Shown piece by piece: positions 32,601-45,080 of a DNA stretch of 64,000 nucleotides. The DNA is from Calliopum simillimum. Its lineage: Eukaryota > Arthropoda > Insecta > Diptera > Lauxaniidae. Each line of letters starts with the position of its first letter. The stretch's first letter is position 1. The stretch is from NCBI GenBank assembly GCA_951812925.1, contig OX638368.1, forward strand, positions 128,611,309 through 128,675,308. Reading direction: 5' to 3'. The notes beneath the pieces were generated by a model. That model was not told the origin of the DNA and made no database searches. It saw nothing but the letters and a program-made list of their open reading frames with translations. The position numbers were made by a program, and so were the translations under genes.

Positions 32601-35600
32601 AAGTGATGCCAAAAAAACATTTGGCAACACATGAAAAAGATTCTGAGGGATTGTTGACATGTCATAAAATGTGTCCAAATAAAACATCACTTCCGCGTTT
32701 TGATGTTGAAGCTACCAGCTTAAGTGTTAAACAAATTTATAGTATTCTTGCAATAGCACTTAATTTAATAGAAGATGATATCCAACTATGTGACTTATTG
32801 GATTTTATTCAAGAAGAACGAATTTCTAAAAAGCATGTTACGCAATATTTTCCTGACAACATTGCTCCGCATTGTAAAGAACTATTAAAGGATATTTCAT
32901 TTCATTTAAATCCCAATATACATTCGTACAAAGTAAGTTGATTGCACTTTTATTCATATGATATGATATTTTTAAATGTAAAGTGCATATATGCAGATTT
33001 ATTACTTATAATGGTTTGGGTATTAAGAATCTCGATAGTCTGCGCTTTTAACATACTTACGTGGGCTGCTCGATATATTTCTTGCCTAATAATGAAAATG
33101 CGAATATTTATCATCAAAAATGGTTTTATTGATTTTCAAAGTATTCTCCAGCATGATTTATACACTTGCATGCGCTCAAACCAATTGTCGAAGCACTTTT
33201 TCCACACCGATTGAGACACCTCCAAAACGTGGTTTTTGAACGCTTCAACAGCATCTTCTGGCGACGAAAATCATTGACCACGCATTTTTTTCTTGATGTG
33301 CGGGAATAAAAAGAAGTCATTGGGTGCCAAGTCAGGGCTGTACAGCGGATGACCCATCAATTCGACGTTTTGGCCGGTCAAAAAGGCGCTGGTTTGAGCC
33401 GATGTGTGAGAGCTCGCATTGTCATGGTGAACAATGATTCGTCTTCTCTAGTTCGTTTTTCGAATTTCTCCGAAGACTTCAGGCAAACAAATTGTGGTGT
33501 ACCACTCAGAATTCACCGTCCTACGTTGCTCAAGAGGAACAGTGGCCACATGACCAGTTTTGCCGAAGAAACAGGCTACCATTTGCTTCGAAGTGCTTCT
33601 TCCACGAACAACTTTCATTGGATTTGGCTCGTCTTCGAAGACCCACACGGTCGATTGCTGTTTTGTTTCGGGCTCATACGCATAGATCTATGATTCGTCA
33701 CCTGTGACGATCTTATTAACGTCTTTTGAAGCACCGCGATCGTATTTTTTCAACATTTCTTTGCACCAATCGACATGAGCCTTTTTTTGAGCGATTGTCA
33801 AATTGTGCGGGATCCAACGAGAACTAACCTTTTTTACGGCCAGGTGTTCATGCAATATCGAATGTATGCTGGTGGGAGAAATGCCCAAGGATGCCTCTAT
33901 CTCACGATTGAATTCATTAAACCAGTTTTTTACAGTGTTATAGGATAGTGCTTCATCGCCATACAAAGATTTAAGTTCATCGATGCACTCTTGTCGTGAT
34001 AATCCACGTCGAAAGTTGTGAAAAATGATCGCACGAAAATTTTCACGAGTTAATTCCATTTTTTTGCCAAATTGATTTTTTCAAGTCACTGTAAACAACA
34101 CAAATGATGGTCGTACGTCAAAACGTTCTGAGTACGTTTATGCTAAAAAATATCAAACTTTCCAATAGAAATGTCAGATTGTACCTGGTAACACTTAGTG
34201 TTGCCTAGGCCAGAAATATATCGAGCAGCCTACGTATATGCAGTTATCAAAGAAAGTGAGAATTATCGATTATTTAATTGTGCTTCACCGTTTGAACGTT
34301 TTGGGCTAATTCCCTCTCTTTATATTCAAATACTGATCTGAAATTTATTTCTTTCCCATAGAAATTACGCTACCAAATTGGTGTGCTTGCAAGATTTTTG
34401 AACATCAAAGAGTTTAAGATGCCTGATATTAAGAAACTTGTGTCACGCTATATTACAGAACTAAATCTTCCAGAAGATGTTGCTATTTATGTTGAGCGTC
34501 TAATAAATTTACTGCCGCCAAAAATGCATACACACGCTACTTCGAGTTATCCAGCTTATGAGGCACGTGCTATGGCTTATATTGTTTTCTTTTTAAAGCT
34601 GCTTTTTGGCTTAGATGGCCATAAAGAAATTTTGATTTCAAATGCAGCACGCTTAATTAATGTTGAAATAAGCAAAACAAACGACGCTGTTGAAGATAAG
34701 CAAAAGAAACTATTCGTTTGGAGCGATTGGCTGGAATATATTGAGATGCGAAAAATAATTATTTCACAATTCAACCCGAATTTCTGTCGTAAATTCGATC
34801 AATATCAAGACCCTGCAAGATGGCTAGAAGAGTTAAGCGAGGAGCTTGAACGTGAAAAGGATGATGAGTTTGCCAATGGTGGGATTAAAGATAGGACAAA
34901 GCCAATAATGGATAATATGAAAAGAATGTTTGAACAACTACATCAAAATTATAGTGATACAAACTCAGAAAAAATTGAAACTATATCATTCTCACCAAGC
35001 TTTACACCGTCACATTCCTATTTGAAGCGTATTCTTCTACATGTGTCTAAGTCAGATAAATCTACCGTAACAATTCCAGAATTTATGCATGTTGATCATA
35101 TGGAGCATTCGATGCATGAATATTTGAAGCCCAGGACGCTTCATGCGTTTTTTCAAAAACAAGGAAAAAACATGAAAGTACAAAAAGTGGCTTGTACTAC
35201 AAATCGTAGCTTTGTTGGCATATTCCGTGCGCCCCCTGATGCTAAGGTGTTAGAAAATGTTCTGGAAGCTGACTTTGATATAAGCGAAAAAGATTGGTTA
35301 AAACAAATCAAAAAAGAATCACTAAACGAAGAATTGGAATTTAAAGCAAACTATGATAATTATCACATAAAACATATACAACGTATGCGCAGAAAAATAG
35401 CAGCAGCAAATAAAAAAAATGTTGCATTTGAATTTAAGAAACCCAGTTATAACTCGAATAATATGAAAAATGAGGTAAGAAATATTTTTCTTTGTGTGCT
35501 TAAAAGAAGATTTGAAATTTTACTCTACACTTTTCTATGCAAGTTACTAAACTTTTTATTTCCCTCCTCTATTTGGTTTTCAATCTTTTGAAACTTTTAT

Positions 35601-37237
35601 AGATGATCCACATTTTGCTTTGTTTTTGTAATTTTATTGGTGTTTTACATACACACATTGAACAACAAGCTCAAACCAACAATGTCATCTGATTCATGCT
35701 TGTTTGGTAGCAAATAATTTTAGTCATTTTCTTTTTATTTGACTTCATCAAGGTGTCTTTCACAACTACAGACAACACCTTAAACATAAAAACTTTAAAT
35801 TTTATTTCGTACGGTAGTGACTTTAGTATAAAATTGCCTTTTCCGTGGATGTTTTGTATAAAAATTAAAATATTAATCTATACAACTATTTTCCGCTTTT
35901 CAAGTCGAAACTCCAGCATTTTTGTAGAATCATGCTGCACTATTATGCAAAAAGACAGACCAATAAAAGTTTTTAAAAGCAATTATTTGAAATGTTGAGA
36001 AATAAAACTTTTTCATTGAATAAACACAGCATACACCAAGTATAATACGAGGACAGTTTGATAAGTTCGAGATTTTTTCGCACAGTAACTTTAAATTCAA
36101 TACTGCATTGTTTTACGCTTATTCTTAAGTTTTAATCATTTATTGTCTTTGGTGACCCTTGGTGAAATTTTCCGTAGAATATTTTAGTGGAACTTTTTAA
36201 CACATTTTAAAACAAAATTTGGAGTTTGGAGTCGAAAAGACCCATAAAAAAAGAAAATGGTGGATTAAGTTGTTATAAAATTGTTGCTTACGTGAAAACC
36301 GTGGGACAACCCGTTTCATCCAAAATGTAGTTTGAAAGTTTTAGTTTTAGTAGAGTGAAATTTCTAAAGCACGTTTTTTGTGGGTATTATAACCGTATCA
36401 GTGCGAGATTTTGTATAAAACGGCGATGAGTAACCACTAAATCCCCCTTTTTTTTGAATCAGTCAATTAATTTGAATAATTTAATACTTGTTGTTGTTGT
36501 TGTTTATTACTATCATAAGTACAATATTTACATTAATAGTTACAAACTTTGAGATTTAATCCTATGGATTTTACAGCAAATGAGTTCAAATTTAATAATA
36601 ATGATTAACAATTAAATAAAATTAAAATTAATAGGAAAATGATAGTTAAAAACCTATAATAATATAATTTAATACTTTATTTATATAGATTAATCCAAAT
36701 AATACAAGTAATATCAAAGACAACTTTGACATTCTATCGTTACACTCTATTGATGTTTTCCATGAGAACGATATGGAACCCATTGAAAATCTTAATATAT
36801 CATCACCACGTCGACGTTTTGATGGTGTAGAACTTTTAAAGGATATAAGCAGTGATGAGTGCAGTGAACCTGAGGAACCATATATCAAACCAGAGCATAC
36901 AGCGGAAAACAAAAGCCAAACAACTAATAATATAAATTTTTTAATCTCCAATCTAGACTATTGGGTCTTATGCGGTCAGCTTAGTGTTTTAACTGAAGTA
37001 CAGAAAAAAGTCTTAGAACGTGAATTTCCACGCTCATTCTTTTGGTTATTGCAAACTTGTGCACAAACGATAGGAATGGATTGGAGTTTATTGTATGAAC
37101 AATTATTAATTATTGAAGTAATGTTTACCTATGGCATTGAGTCACTGGATGAATTTCAAGAGTGCATTAAATTTAAACCCAATTTGGAAATTAAAGACAT
37201 TAATCAGATTATGCAAGTGTTTAGATCAGTTTGGTAA
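29656..37237 (+). CDS. Taf1B: TAF1B, RNA polymerase I initiation factor subunit, 6 exons, 890 aa
   Basis: Seen: exons 29656-29872, 29940-30135, 31899-32016, 32453-32932, 34362-35474 and 36689-37237. All have GT-AG borders and matching phases (1, 2, 0, 0, 0), and total 891 codons with the TAA. The N-terminus holds the RRN7-type zinc ribbon, CNVCGENNFYLKDGFYYCNE then CGTKHEQ (C-x2-C...C-x2-C). 'LTSWECYNYILRGLVDEL' and 'WAAYLRRTEVAF' begin the first cyclin-like fold. Exon 3 is a lysine/arginine-rich linker. Exons 4-5 carry the second cyclin-like part. Exon 6 is the acidic and leucine-rich tail. Known of the family: TAF1B/Rrn7 is the TFIIB-like subunit of the SL1/core factor that recruits RNA polymerase I to rDNA promoters in the nucleolus. 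Introns 2 and 4 carry transposons (30183-30713; 33060-34234). The length matches the family. Confidence 0.92.
30183..30713. mobile_element. Word-array element 'GCGTACGC', 9-bp TSD, in Taf1B intron 2
   Basis: TTAAATTAA flanks both sides (30174-30182 and 30714-30722). Arms contain repeated 'gcgtacgcgaaagc', 'aaagctttcgg' and 'tttttcccccgggg' and their inverses. The centre (30385-30532) is one unit of the GC-rich core. Ends are GAGTCTATCTATTCGGGG on the left and, inverted, GGAAATGGCTATTCGGGG on the right. Second copy at 63001-63377. No ORF. Confidence 0.85.
30714..31898. other. Rest of Taf1B intron 2
   Basis: AT-rich. The stretch 30990-31080 resembles the end of the palindrome family at 38509-39095 ('ggatctgagacctgatag' with 'gcactttgaagcaaggataa'). 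Otherwise nothing is recognised. Confidence 0.4.
33060..34234 (-). mobile_element. Nearly full-length mariner in Taf1B intron 4
   Basis: TIRs 'ggctgctcgatatatttct' at the left and their inverted copy at the right sit between TA dinucleotides (33058-33059, 34235-34236). The minus strand carries the whole transposase from MELTRENFRAIIFHNFRRGL (34059) to about 33126: helix-turn-helix, then '..VTGDES', 'VWVFEDEPNPMKVV', and later 'HPLYSPDLAPNDFFLFPHI', which holds the second catalytic Asp region. It is interrupted by in-frame stops, including a TAG after GDES where Trp is expected, so it is inactive. The size of 1175 bp is close to a normal mariner. Plus-strand frames here (33349-33693, 33492-33707) are antisense shadows. 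Confidence 0.9.
35475..36688. other. Taf1B intron 5
   Basis: About 1.2 kb. Positions 36047-36440 ('atacgaggacagtttgataa', later 'gaaaaccgtgggacaacccg') look like a strongly decayed mariner relative, but I cannot find both ends. A GTT microsatellite lies at about 36488-36505. Confidence 0.35.
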
Positions 37238-37259
37238 AAAATTGCAAATACTATGGTTT

Positions 37260-37268
37260 ATGAATAAA
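37260..37268 (+). promoter_or_regulatory. Taf1B poly(A) signal
   Basis: AATAAA lies about 25 bp after the Taf1B stop codon. Confidence 0.55.
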
Positions 37269-37353
37269 TATTTTTTTATAGAAACTTTAATTTAAATTTT
37301 GTTTACTTAAAATAAAAATGTATTCAGTAGGTATTAGGGGTTACACGAAGTAT

Positions 37354-37479
37354 AAAGTCTATGTGAATGATCCGAAGACGATTCCAGACTTAAAAAGCAA
37401 TATTACATCGGTGATTTTGGCCATTCCGGAGGCCATACTGCAAAACGTCATCGATAATATGGCCGAAAGAGATATCTAA
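37354..37479 (+). pseudogene. Tc1/mariner-type transposase tail fragment
   Basis: The reading KVYVNDPKTIPDLKSNIT, followed by 'ILAIPEAILQNVIDNMAERD' and a stop, matches the C-terminal 'KskVYvNkPkTi.eLK.nI' block of a mariner-type transposase group. It is only 42 codons with no upstream catalytic part. It lies just past the 3' end of Taf1B. Confidence 0.65.
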
Positions 37480-38505
37480 GGAATGGTCGCTATGAAAATA
37501 TCCGCGAAATAATTTTCCACACAAAAGCCTATTGTGTGACCTTTCGAACGAAATTAAATATTTGAAAAAATTCGAAACCGTTTGCGGTTTACTCAAAATC
37601 AAAGTATCACACGTCTTAATGGAATACCCTTTACTATGTATTTTCCTTATTTTCATATGATTTCTAAAATGTGTCGAACCCCTCCTAAAATGTCTTCACG
37701 CCACCCAAGGGGGGCCGCCCCACCATTTGGGAACTTCTGCTATGACTCTTACATATATTTTATTCGGTGTCCTTTATCTTCTCTTTATTATAGGGCCTTC
37801 ACGAAACTGGTTTGTATTGTTCTTCAACTGTTCTTTTTTGTGTGTTGATGTACTATTAAATTTCAATTGACCCTTTCTGCATTACGTTGACACCAGTCCG
37901 GGGCTAGTTGTGGAGAACAATTCAAAATTTTGATGTGCTGCAAACCGGTTTTTGTTGTTGATATTTGATAAACTATTCTTCAGACCTTACAAAACAGCAT
38001 TTTGTTTTTGTAAAAATTTATTTACCTTTGATTAGCAAGCTGTCAAAGTTGCCAAACATGAGTGGAGTGTTATATTGCCGCGCTCGCCGCTTTTAATTTA
38101 TCTTATTCAAAATATTTTATTGTGAAAACTAATAGAAAAATAAAACAAAATATGAAAAATAAAGTGGAAAGTGAGTACTTTGGAATCCATTTATAAAATA
38201 TTTGTGAGAGCTCATGGGTAATGAAAAAACTGATGTTTAAGATGGCACTTTATTTTTTGGGTTTTTCTTTATTTTTAATTTTACGTAAGCCTACAAAAAA
38301 AGTCAAAAATTAAGAGGTGCACTTTTGCACACATATAAAGAAATTTTATTTTTTTTTTTTTGTAGACAGCCTCCGCTTGCAACATAGCGAAATTCCGACG
38401 CCTTAGTTTGATGGCCAATTTGAGAAATACATTTTTTTTTTGCACAAATATTCCTCTAAGGATCTGCGGCAAGCAATGATTAAATTTAAAAAAATCCTCA
38501 TCTAA
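37480..38505. other. Intergenic, nothing recognised
   Basis: No gene supported. A C-rich patch at 37690-37725 stands out in composition only. Confidence 0.4.
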
Positions 38506-38508
38506 TTA

Positions 38509-39095
38509 CACAGTCCTGCGATGAAAAAAAGTATGAGATCAGAGTAAGTGATTTTTATAGATTTTTGCTCGCTGAATCCGAATATGTCCTCCGATTTGCT
38601 CCATCGCGTCTGAGATCCGAGTTATCCTTGATTTAAAGTGCAGAAAACGCTATTTTCAAACATATGGCGTACATCCTGAAAGTAGTCTAGTTCACTTTTG
38701 ACAGCGGTATTGGATAGCCCCAAGCTTCCTTTTTTCCAATTAGATCATTAGTTTCCGAGATATCATCCATTGAAGTAAAGGTATACAAATTGAATATAGT
38801 CCTTTAACAGGATTAGCGATACCTTTACTTCAATCGATGATATCTCGGAAACTAATGATTCCATTGAAAAAGTTAAAAGTACGCTTTAAATTGGAAGCTC
38901 AGGGCTATTCAATGCGGCTGTCAAAAGTGAACTAGGCTACTTTCAAAATGTACGCCACATGTCTGAAAGTAGCGTTTCTTGCACTTTAAATCCAGGATAA
39001 CTCGAATTTCAGACCTGATAGAGCAAATCGGAGGTCATATTTGGATTCATCTCATTTCATACTTTTTAAACGTTTTCAAAAACGCAGGACTGTGT
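38509..39095. mobile_element. Palindromic element, TTA duplication
   Basis: TTA on both sides (38506-38508, 39096-39098) flanks the ends CACAGTCCTGCG and CGCAGGACTGTG. Arms match through 'gagttatccttgatttaaag' and 'gatatcatccattgaagtaa' and their inverses. Diverged relatives: 53690-54380 and part of 30990-31080. Non-coding. Confidence 0.75.
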
Positions 39096-39483
39096 TATCC
39101 TTCCAGCTCATTTTTTCCTTAAAATCAATATTTTTTGTTCAAAAATCTTATTATTATATGGGCTATATTTGGTGTGGACGTCTTTTTGATCCGATCACAC
39201 ATCCGACTCATTTTTAATAATTGAGTAGAGGTTACCAAAAAAATCTCAGATATCAAATATTATTGCTGTACTTCACATGTTCAAGAAGTTATGCCGATTT
39301 GAAATATTAATGTATATGGGAGGTGGGCGTGTATTTGATCCGATTACGCCCATCTTTCACAAATCGATAGATTCTACCAATAACACCTCTGGCATTGAAT
39401 TTTATTGCTGTACCTCAAATAGTTTGGCTGTTATTAATTTATGCCACACCTATAGTAATATTTTTGATTTGAATTTATATTCA

Positions 39484-39745
39484 GGCTTATTACTTTTATT
39501 GAATTCGAATCGCTACGTACGTAAATTCAAAATTTGTAGATTAAAATTAAGCTTAAATTTTCTTTTAATTTTCGACGTCTAGATTTGGCTCCGAGAGAAG
39601 TATCGTAATGAAAAATGAAAATGAAATGAAGTATGTAGGTACCTTAAAACTCTACGCATTTCGAATTCACGTTCGTAACGATATGAATTCAATAATAGCA
39701 CTTCCGAAGATTTTGCGTAATTCGTATATACGACAGGCCTGATTG
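39484..39745. repeat. Diverged copy of the 7937-8242 MITE
   Basis: Shared sequence includes 'aattttcgacg.ctagattt', 'gaattcaataatagcac' and the terminal 'acaggcctgattg'. One end is eroded. Confidence 0.6.
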
Positions 39746-42700
39746 TATTAAAATAAATTAAATAAAATTAAACAGCATTAACAAAAATTAATTCATCAAT
39801 TCCATTTTTTTGCACAATTTATTTTGACACAAAATTTAAGAAAATTGTAATTTGTTTTCATTACGATTCAAATTTATTTGCCCCTACAAACAACAAACTG
39901 ATATCAAACTGGCCCCAACTGCATCGTTTTTTCGCTAGTTTCGGACTAGTACTAACCATGAACTAGTAATTTCTGTAGACTGTCTCATATTTTTACTGAA
40001 GGGTAGAAAGTGACTAATACTCCATAATTTTCCAGGTTCACATATTTTAGAATCGTTCCAACGATGTTTCCGGATAGCCGCCTTTCTCGCTCTCTAAAAA
40101 GTAAAAACTATGAAAAAAATTTTTCGAAATAAAATCATATTGATTTTTTGATGAAATTTTATAATAATCCCGCTCTATCCTTAAACACGGGTGTCGAGAA
40201 AATTTTTCAACCCTCATGTTGCATCATTTGAAAATTTTTTGTAATTCATGTTCTTGGTTACTGATCATATTAAAAAAAAGTTAAAAAAATCACTCGGGCG
40301 TTTTTTCTTAAATCGAATTTTCCCATTTTGTCTGCGTTGAGTTAAGTCAAAATTTGAAATTGAATTGAGTCCTTTTTTCGTTTTCTCAAACGAGCGAGTA
40401 CCAAAAATTTCAATATTTCGAATACACTTTAAGTTACAAAACGGCTATAGCTTTTTTGTTTCTTGATCTATCAAAAAAAAAAGAAGCATTTTAAAGGTGA
40501 AGATTTGGGCCTGTTACCTATATACTTTTCGAATTCAAAATTTTTAAAATAATAATAAAAAATTGCATTTAAACAAACACATGGGTATTTCCATGGTGTT
40601 GAACGTGACCGTGGGACACATTTAAGGGACAAAAAATATTCAAAATAAATCGGATTTTTATTTTGAAAATGGGCTTAACTTATAGCTCTTAATTAGCTCT
40701 TTGATTGGTGCGGAAGCTGATTTTCAAAAATTGAAAAAACCAAGGCCAAAAAGGGAAGTTGTTTTCTCGGCGAACAATTCAAACGCAGTACACATGTACG
40801 TTAAATAGTTTCAGAGATATGATGATTTAATTTTTTAATTCACGGCTTACTTTTCTATAGTATTAAGTAATATTCCAAATTTATAATTATTTTAGTTTTT
40901 TGGCTTGCATTAATTTTTAAAATTTTTATTTTAAGATATTTAATTTAAAATTTATCACGTACAATCAAGAAGACTAAATTTTAGTATACTAAATTCTTTT
41001 TGATTTTTTCGGTCCATCCTAAGTTACCGATTTTTTTATAAATAGTAATCTTAACATGATTTAACAACAACTGTGTCAATTCGAATAGAAAAATACTCGT
41101 GACGCATAGTTTTGACCAACGAATAAGCTTCAAAAAGAGAGACCACATTTATAAAAAATACACTTAAATTTTACTCCGAGCACGACGAAAAAAATGACAA
41201 ACTCAATAGTAAAAACAAAAGTAAAAACAAAAGCAAAAACGAACCAACAATAGAAAACAACGAAGGCATTGGAACAGTTTTCGCATTTGGTAGCGACAGG
41301 TGACCAAATAATCATGGTCGTTGCCGTTGCCGTCACCGTCGTCAACAACGACAGCGGCGCTAGCAGTAGCAGCAAAACACTTTTTAAAAGCTGTTAACTG
41401 AAAAATACGACATACGAGTATACGAGTATAAGTGAATACACTGGCTTACAAACAAAAATTAGTAAGGCTTGACCAAAAATTAAATTAAATTATTGCAACG
41501 TCTTTTTGTCCGTCCAAGCTCTCTTAGTTTTTGCTCAGAGCTTTCACTAACTATTCCTAATATCCATGCGAAATTTTATTACATTACCTCATTCATTCAG
41601 GCCAATGTATATATACACGTATGGGGGCAAGCCAAACGAGTATGTATTATTTATTTATTTAAATTTATTTTCCTTGGGGGGACCTGCCCATACCAATTGG
41701 CGCCACTGCATCACCTTAAATAACGATTTTACTACAGCATTTTAAAAACTTTGAGTTGTATGGAGACGAATAGACGGTTTCTTATCCTTATTGTATTGAA
41801 AACAATTGATAGTTTCTATGAAGTATACATATATTGATACCTTAGGGCGCTATAGTTCTATATGTACTTTTTGCGATTTTAAGATTTCTGTGGGTTCTTT
41901 ACCGAGTGAGCAACTGTGGGATGTCAAAATATCACTACAATACCAAAAAATTGTGAATTAAAAAAAAAATGCGTATCGTTCAAATATCGGGTATATACAT
42001 TACAAGACAAAACATTCAAAGCAGTACATTTAAACCGCTTGGCCTTAGTGAAAAAAACGAATACTATGGAAAATATTAACGAAAAACTAAATTCGCCATA
42101 CAAAAGTTTTTGGACCCTTTGGGAGAAAATTCTCACATGCTTATAATGTTTTGAATTAAAAACCAAAATATATTGTAGGTTCATCATAGGATTACCTTTA
42201 AAAAGCCGCTTGAGCCACATAAATTTCTCAAAAGAATCAACGTCACTGGCGTAAAGCATGTGTGGACCTTTTACCTTATAGAGTCCTTCAGTAAAACTAT
42301 TATTAGTCCAAAACGCCTTGTACTATTTCAAAAATTTAAAATTTTTTGGATAGCTAATAATAATACATGTTATGTAAGTTTTGTACATCACTACATTAGT
42401 CTTAAAACACTCAAAAAAACTTTATTTAAAATTCAGCATAAATTGTTAGGGTTTCCACCTGGTCATTTTGGAAAATCTTCTATAATTCTTACTTTTTTTG
42501 ACTAAAATGAAATTTTTGGTTTCAGAAACGATCAAATAAACTTTTTTAAAATTTTACAAAACTTTCGGTGTTGTCACCCGGTTTTTTTTTTTTTTTTTTT
42601 TTTTTTGTTACTTCTGCTTAAACTATTCATTTAAGAAATTAAAAATTACATTTGGTCTTAAGACTTTTAAATAAGCTTTTCAAAAACCAACATAAATTTT

Positions 42701-43385
42701 TCGGGTTCCGAATATCTTATATAATTCTTATTTTTTGGACTAAATTGAAATTTGGTTTCAGAACCGCTCAGATAAAAAACTATTTTGAAATTGTACAAAA
42801 ATTTTCATCCGGTTTTTTTTCTTAGTTTTGCTCAAACCAAATTTCAGTTCGATGAGTTTTTAACGATTTAAGCGTCGATCAATTTTTAACGATTTTAACT
42901 ATTATTTTTTAAAGTGTAATTTTAATGGCGTACTTAAAAAAAGAAAGATTTAAAATAAATTTCCTAAAGCAACCATCTGACAACCCTAAAAATTTATGTT
43001 GGATTTTTCAAAAATTATTGAACCGTTAAGAGACTAAAATTTCATTTTAATCTTATAAACATATTGCTTAAGCGAAACTTAAAAAAAAACATATGGCAAC
43101 CCTGAAAGTTCATTTTCATTTTTTTTAAATGTTCCAGAGGTTCAGGTCATCATATTATATACCTTCAAATTATAAAAAAATAAAAAAGTGGGGACAAAAA
43201 AGGTATGTTTTGGTAAATTTTTAGGAGATTTACCCATGTCTGGTTGTACATTTAGGCTACGCATGAATTAAGATTCAGAAAAATTGGAAAAATTTCAAAA
43301 TCAGATTTGGTTTCCATAGTTCAAAACTAATTGCAAAAAAAAAACACATTTTACACTCAATCTTTGTTGACCCGTGTAATTAATT
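39746..43385. other. Gene-poor stretch with decayed repeats
   Basis: 40440-41010 resembles 12000-12300 ('attttaagatatt.aatt.aaaattt' and 'tcaagaagactaaa'). 41490-41590 matches repeat B ('ttagtttttgctcagagctt'). 42470-43160 consists of two or more degenerate repeats with 'tataattctta.ttttttggactaaa' followed by 'ggtttcagaa'. A codon-repeat-like stretch at 41310-41370 (GTCGTTGCCGTTGCCGTC) could be transcribed leader, but no splice site fixes it. Confidence 0.4.
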
Positions 43386-43389
43386 TAAC

Positions 43390-44119
43390 ACAGCCGCAGC
43401 AGAAGCAGCGACAATGACAGCAGCAGCAGCAGAACGTCAGTAATCGAGTGTAAACGACAGCAAAATTTTTTTATTTTAATTCATTTTCGTTAAAAACGCG
43501 AAACGAACGACATCGGTGTTAAAAATAAAGAAATAATAAAAATTTATAAAAAGATGCCGGCAAATTCGAAATGTATTGAATTGATTTGTTATGCAAAATC
43601 TGACGTTGTTTTAATTTAACAATCCGAATCATTGTGCGTGCGTGTAATCGGTGAAAGATATTTGTAAACATTCTCTTTTTGTTATATTCTAACGCATTCT
43701 TATCCACTGTGCCTGAAAAGTCAAAAAGGATTAGCGGCAAAATTAGTTTGAAAACAAATAAAAAAGATGAAATTTTTTAAGAATAAATGCACAAAAATAG
43801 CAATATGGTTGTGAATTAGAAAAAACAAAAAAAAAAAAAAAACCTTCAGTCTATTCATGTCCCATTTTTAAAGTGAAACAGTGAACAAAATTAGATAAAA
43901 TTAAATTAAATTTCAAAACTTAATTATTTTAAAATCTACCCATCACAAAAACAATAAAACATTTACACGTGTACAGATGTGCATATTCAAATAACTTAAA
44001 AGAAGTTTTACTTTAATTTTTGCTTACAGTAGAAACGTATTGTGTGACATTTGGCAATAACTTGTAGTGTTCGAGAGTATTCATCTCTGCACACTTAACT
44101 CTTTAACTTAATTGTAACG
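43390..44119 (+). promoter_or_regulatory. Possible non-coding first exon with splice donor
   Basis: CAG-repeat-rich sequence (43390-43440) leads, without a long ORF, to a strong donor AACG|GTAAGTAAT at 44119/44120. This resembles long 5' leaders of large fly genes. It could belong to the gene of the exon at 57818-58026. The transcription start is not identifiable. Confidence 0.3.
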
Positions 44120-44459
44120 GTAAGTAATATCTAGTTTTTTAAATTTATTATTTGCTCTCAAATTACTTTAGCACTGTACTAATACATACAAATTTCCAAT
44201 TTTTTTTTTTTTTTTGAACTTAAAACCACACACCCCCAAACGTTTAAAGTTCATACAAAATTCCCCATATTACTTATGGACAAATCGAGCGTGTTTTATT
44301 TGGACGATTCTTTTAATAATTTTGCTACGATTCATATGTATGTATTTGCTTAGAATAGGTATTTTGTCGGAAAGCTATCTATTTGTATAACAAACATAAA
44401 TTAAAATATTTCTAATTCAATTTAAATTTTGTGACAAATTTTTGTGTTAAAGTATTTAA

Positions 44460-45080
44460 GCTGTCCCGGCAAACATTGTTAAGCCTCCTCGATTGCATCA
44501 AGCCTTATAACGATAGCTGCTATAGGTGCAGATATATAACATTTAAGGTTTTTTCTTGTTAGTGATGAGCAAAATTAGTCTTGATCTTGGTAATTTTTCG
44601 AGACCAAAACCAAGACCCTGATATCTTTGCAAAACCAAGACTAAGACTGCTATGATCTTGGTCTTGGTCACGATAATCGTAAAGACCAATACTTGTTTTC
44701 AGTCTTAGTAATTTACAGTTAATAGTTATTCCACGCTCGTTTCGTATTATTTAAAATTTGGCATCTTAAGAACCGAACTGCTTTAGAAAACTAAGGTTTT
44801 GAAATTTTGAATAATCAATAATCTCTAAAAATTTTATCAAGACCAAAACCAAGACCGAGACCAAGACTTAATTACCATGATCATGACCATGATCAAGACT
44901 CAACATCAAAACCAAGACCTAGACTCAATGTGCAAGATCAAGACCAAGATTACTATGATCTTATTCTTGGTCTTGGTTTGCTCATCACTATTTCTTGTTT
45001 GGCAAGATGCCACTGCCTTACGCTCCATCCCTCCTATATCGCCAGTATAGTTCCGATCTGTTAAGTTGTTCAGCAGCTAC
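44460..45080. repeat. Dispersed repeat D, copy split by a MITE
   Basis: 'aacgatagctgctataggtg' with 'cagatatataacattt' on the left and 'aagatgccactgcc' on the right continue each other across the insertion at 44560-44990. The family is that of 25725-26355. Confidence 0.6.
44560..44990. mobile_element. CCAAGA word-array hAT-like MITE, exact 8-bp TSD
   Basis: TTTCTTGT occurs on both sides (44552-44559, 44991-44998). Ends are TAGTGATGAGCAAA and TTTGCTCATCACTA. Inward from each end are runs of TCTTGG or CCAAGA hexamers. The middle (about 44700-44800) is ordinary AT-rich sequence. An 8-bp duplication and TAGTGATG ends indicate hAT. Confidence 0.85.

Noticed and set aside
33349..33707. Plus-strand frames of 114 and 71 codons
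   Set aside because: Antisense to the mariner transposase, which explains the open frame.
34577..34774. Minus-strand frame
   Set aside because: Antisense of Taf1B exon 5.
36773..36951. Minus-strand frame 36951-36646
   Set aside because: Antisense of Taf1B exon 6.
41130..41375. 81-codon minus frame with Leu/Thr-Ala repeats
   Set aside because: Low-complexity translation of a GTC/GTT-rich stretch; more likely leader DNA of the other strand, if transcribed at all.
41924..42259. Minus-strand 111-codon frame starting MLYASDVDSFEKFMWLKRLF
   Set aside because: The first 25 residues look protein-like and a GT follows AAAG, but no domain, acceptor or neighbouring exon could be found and the rest is not protein-like.
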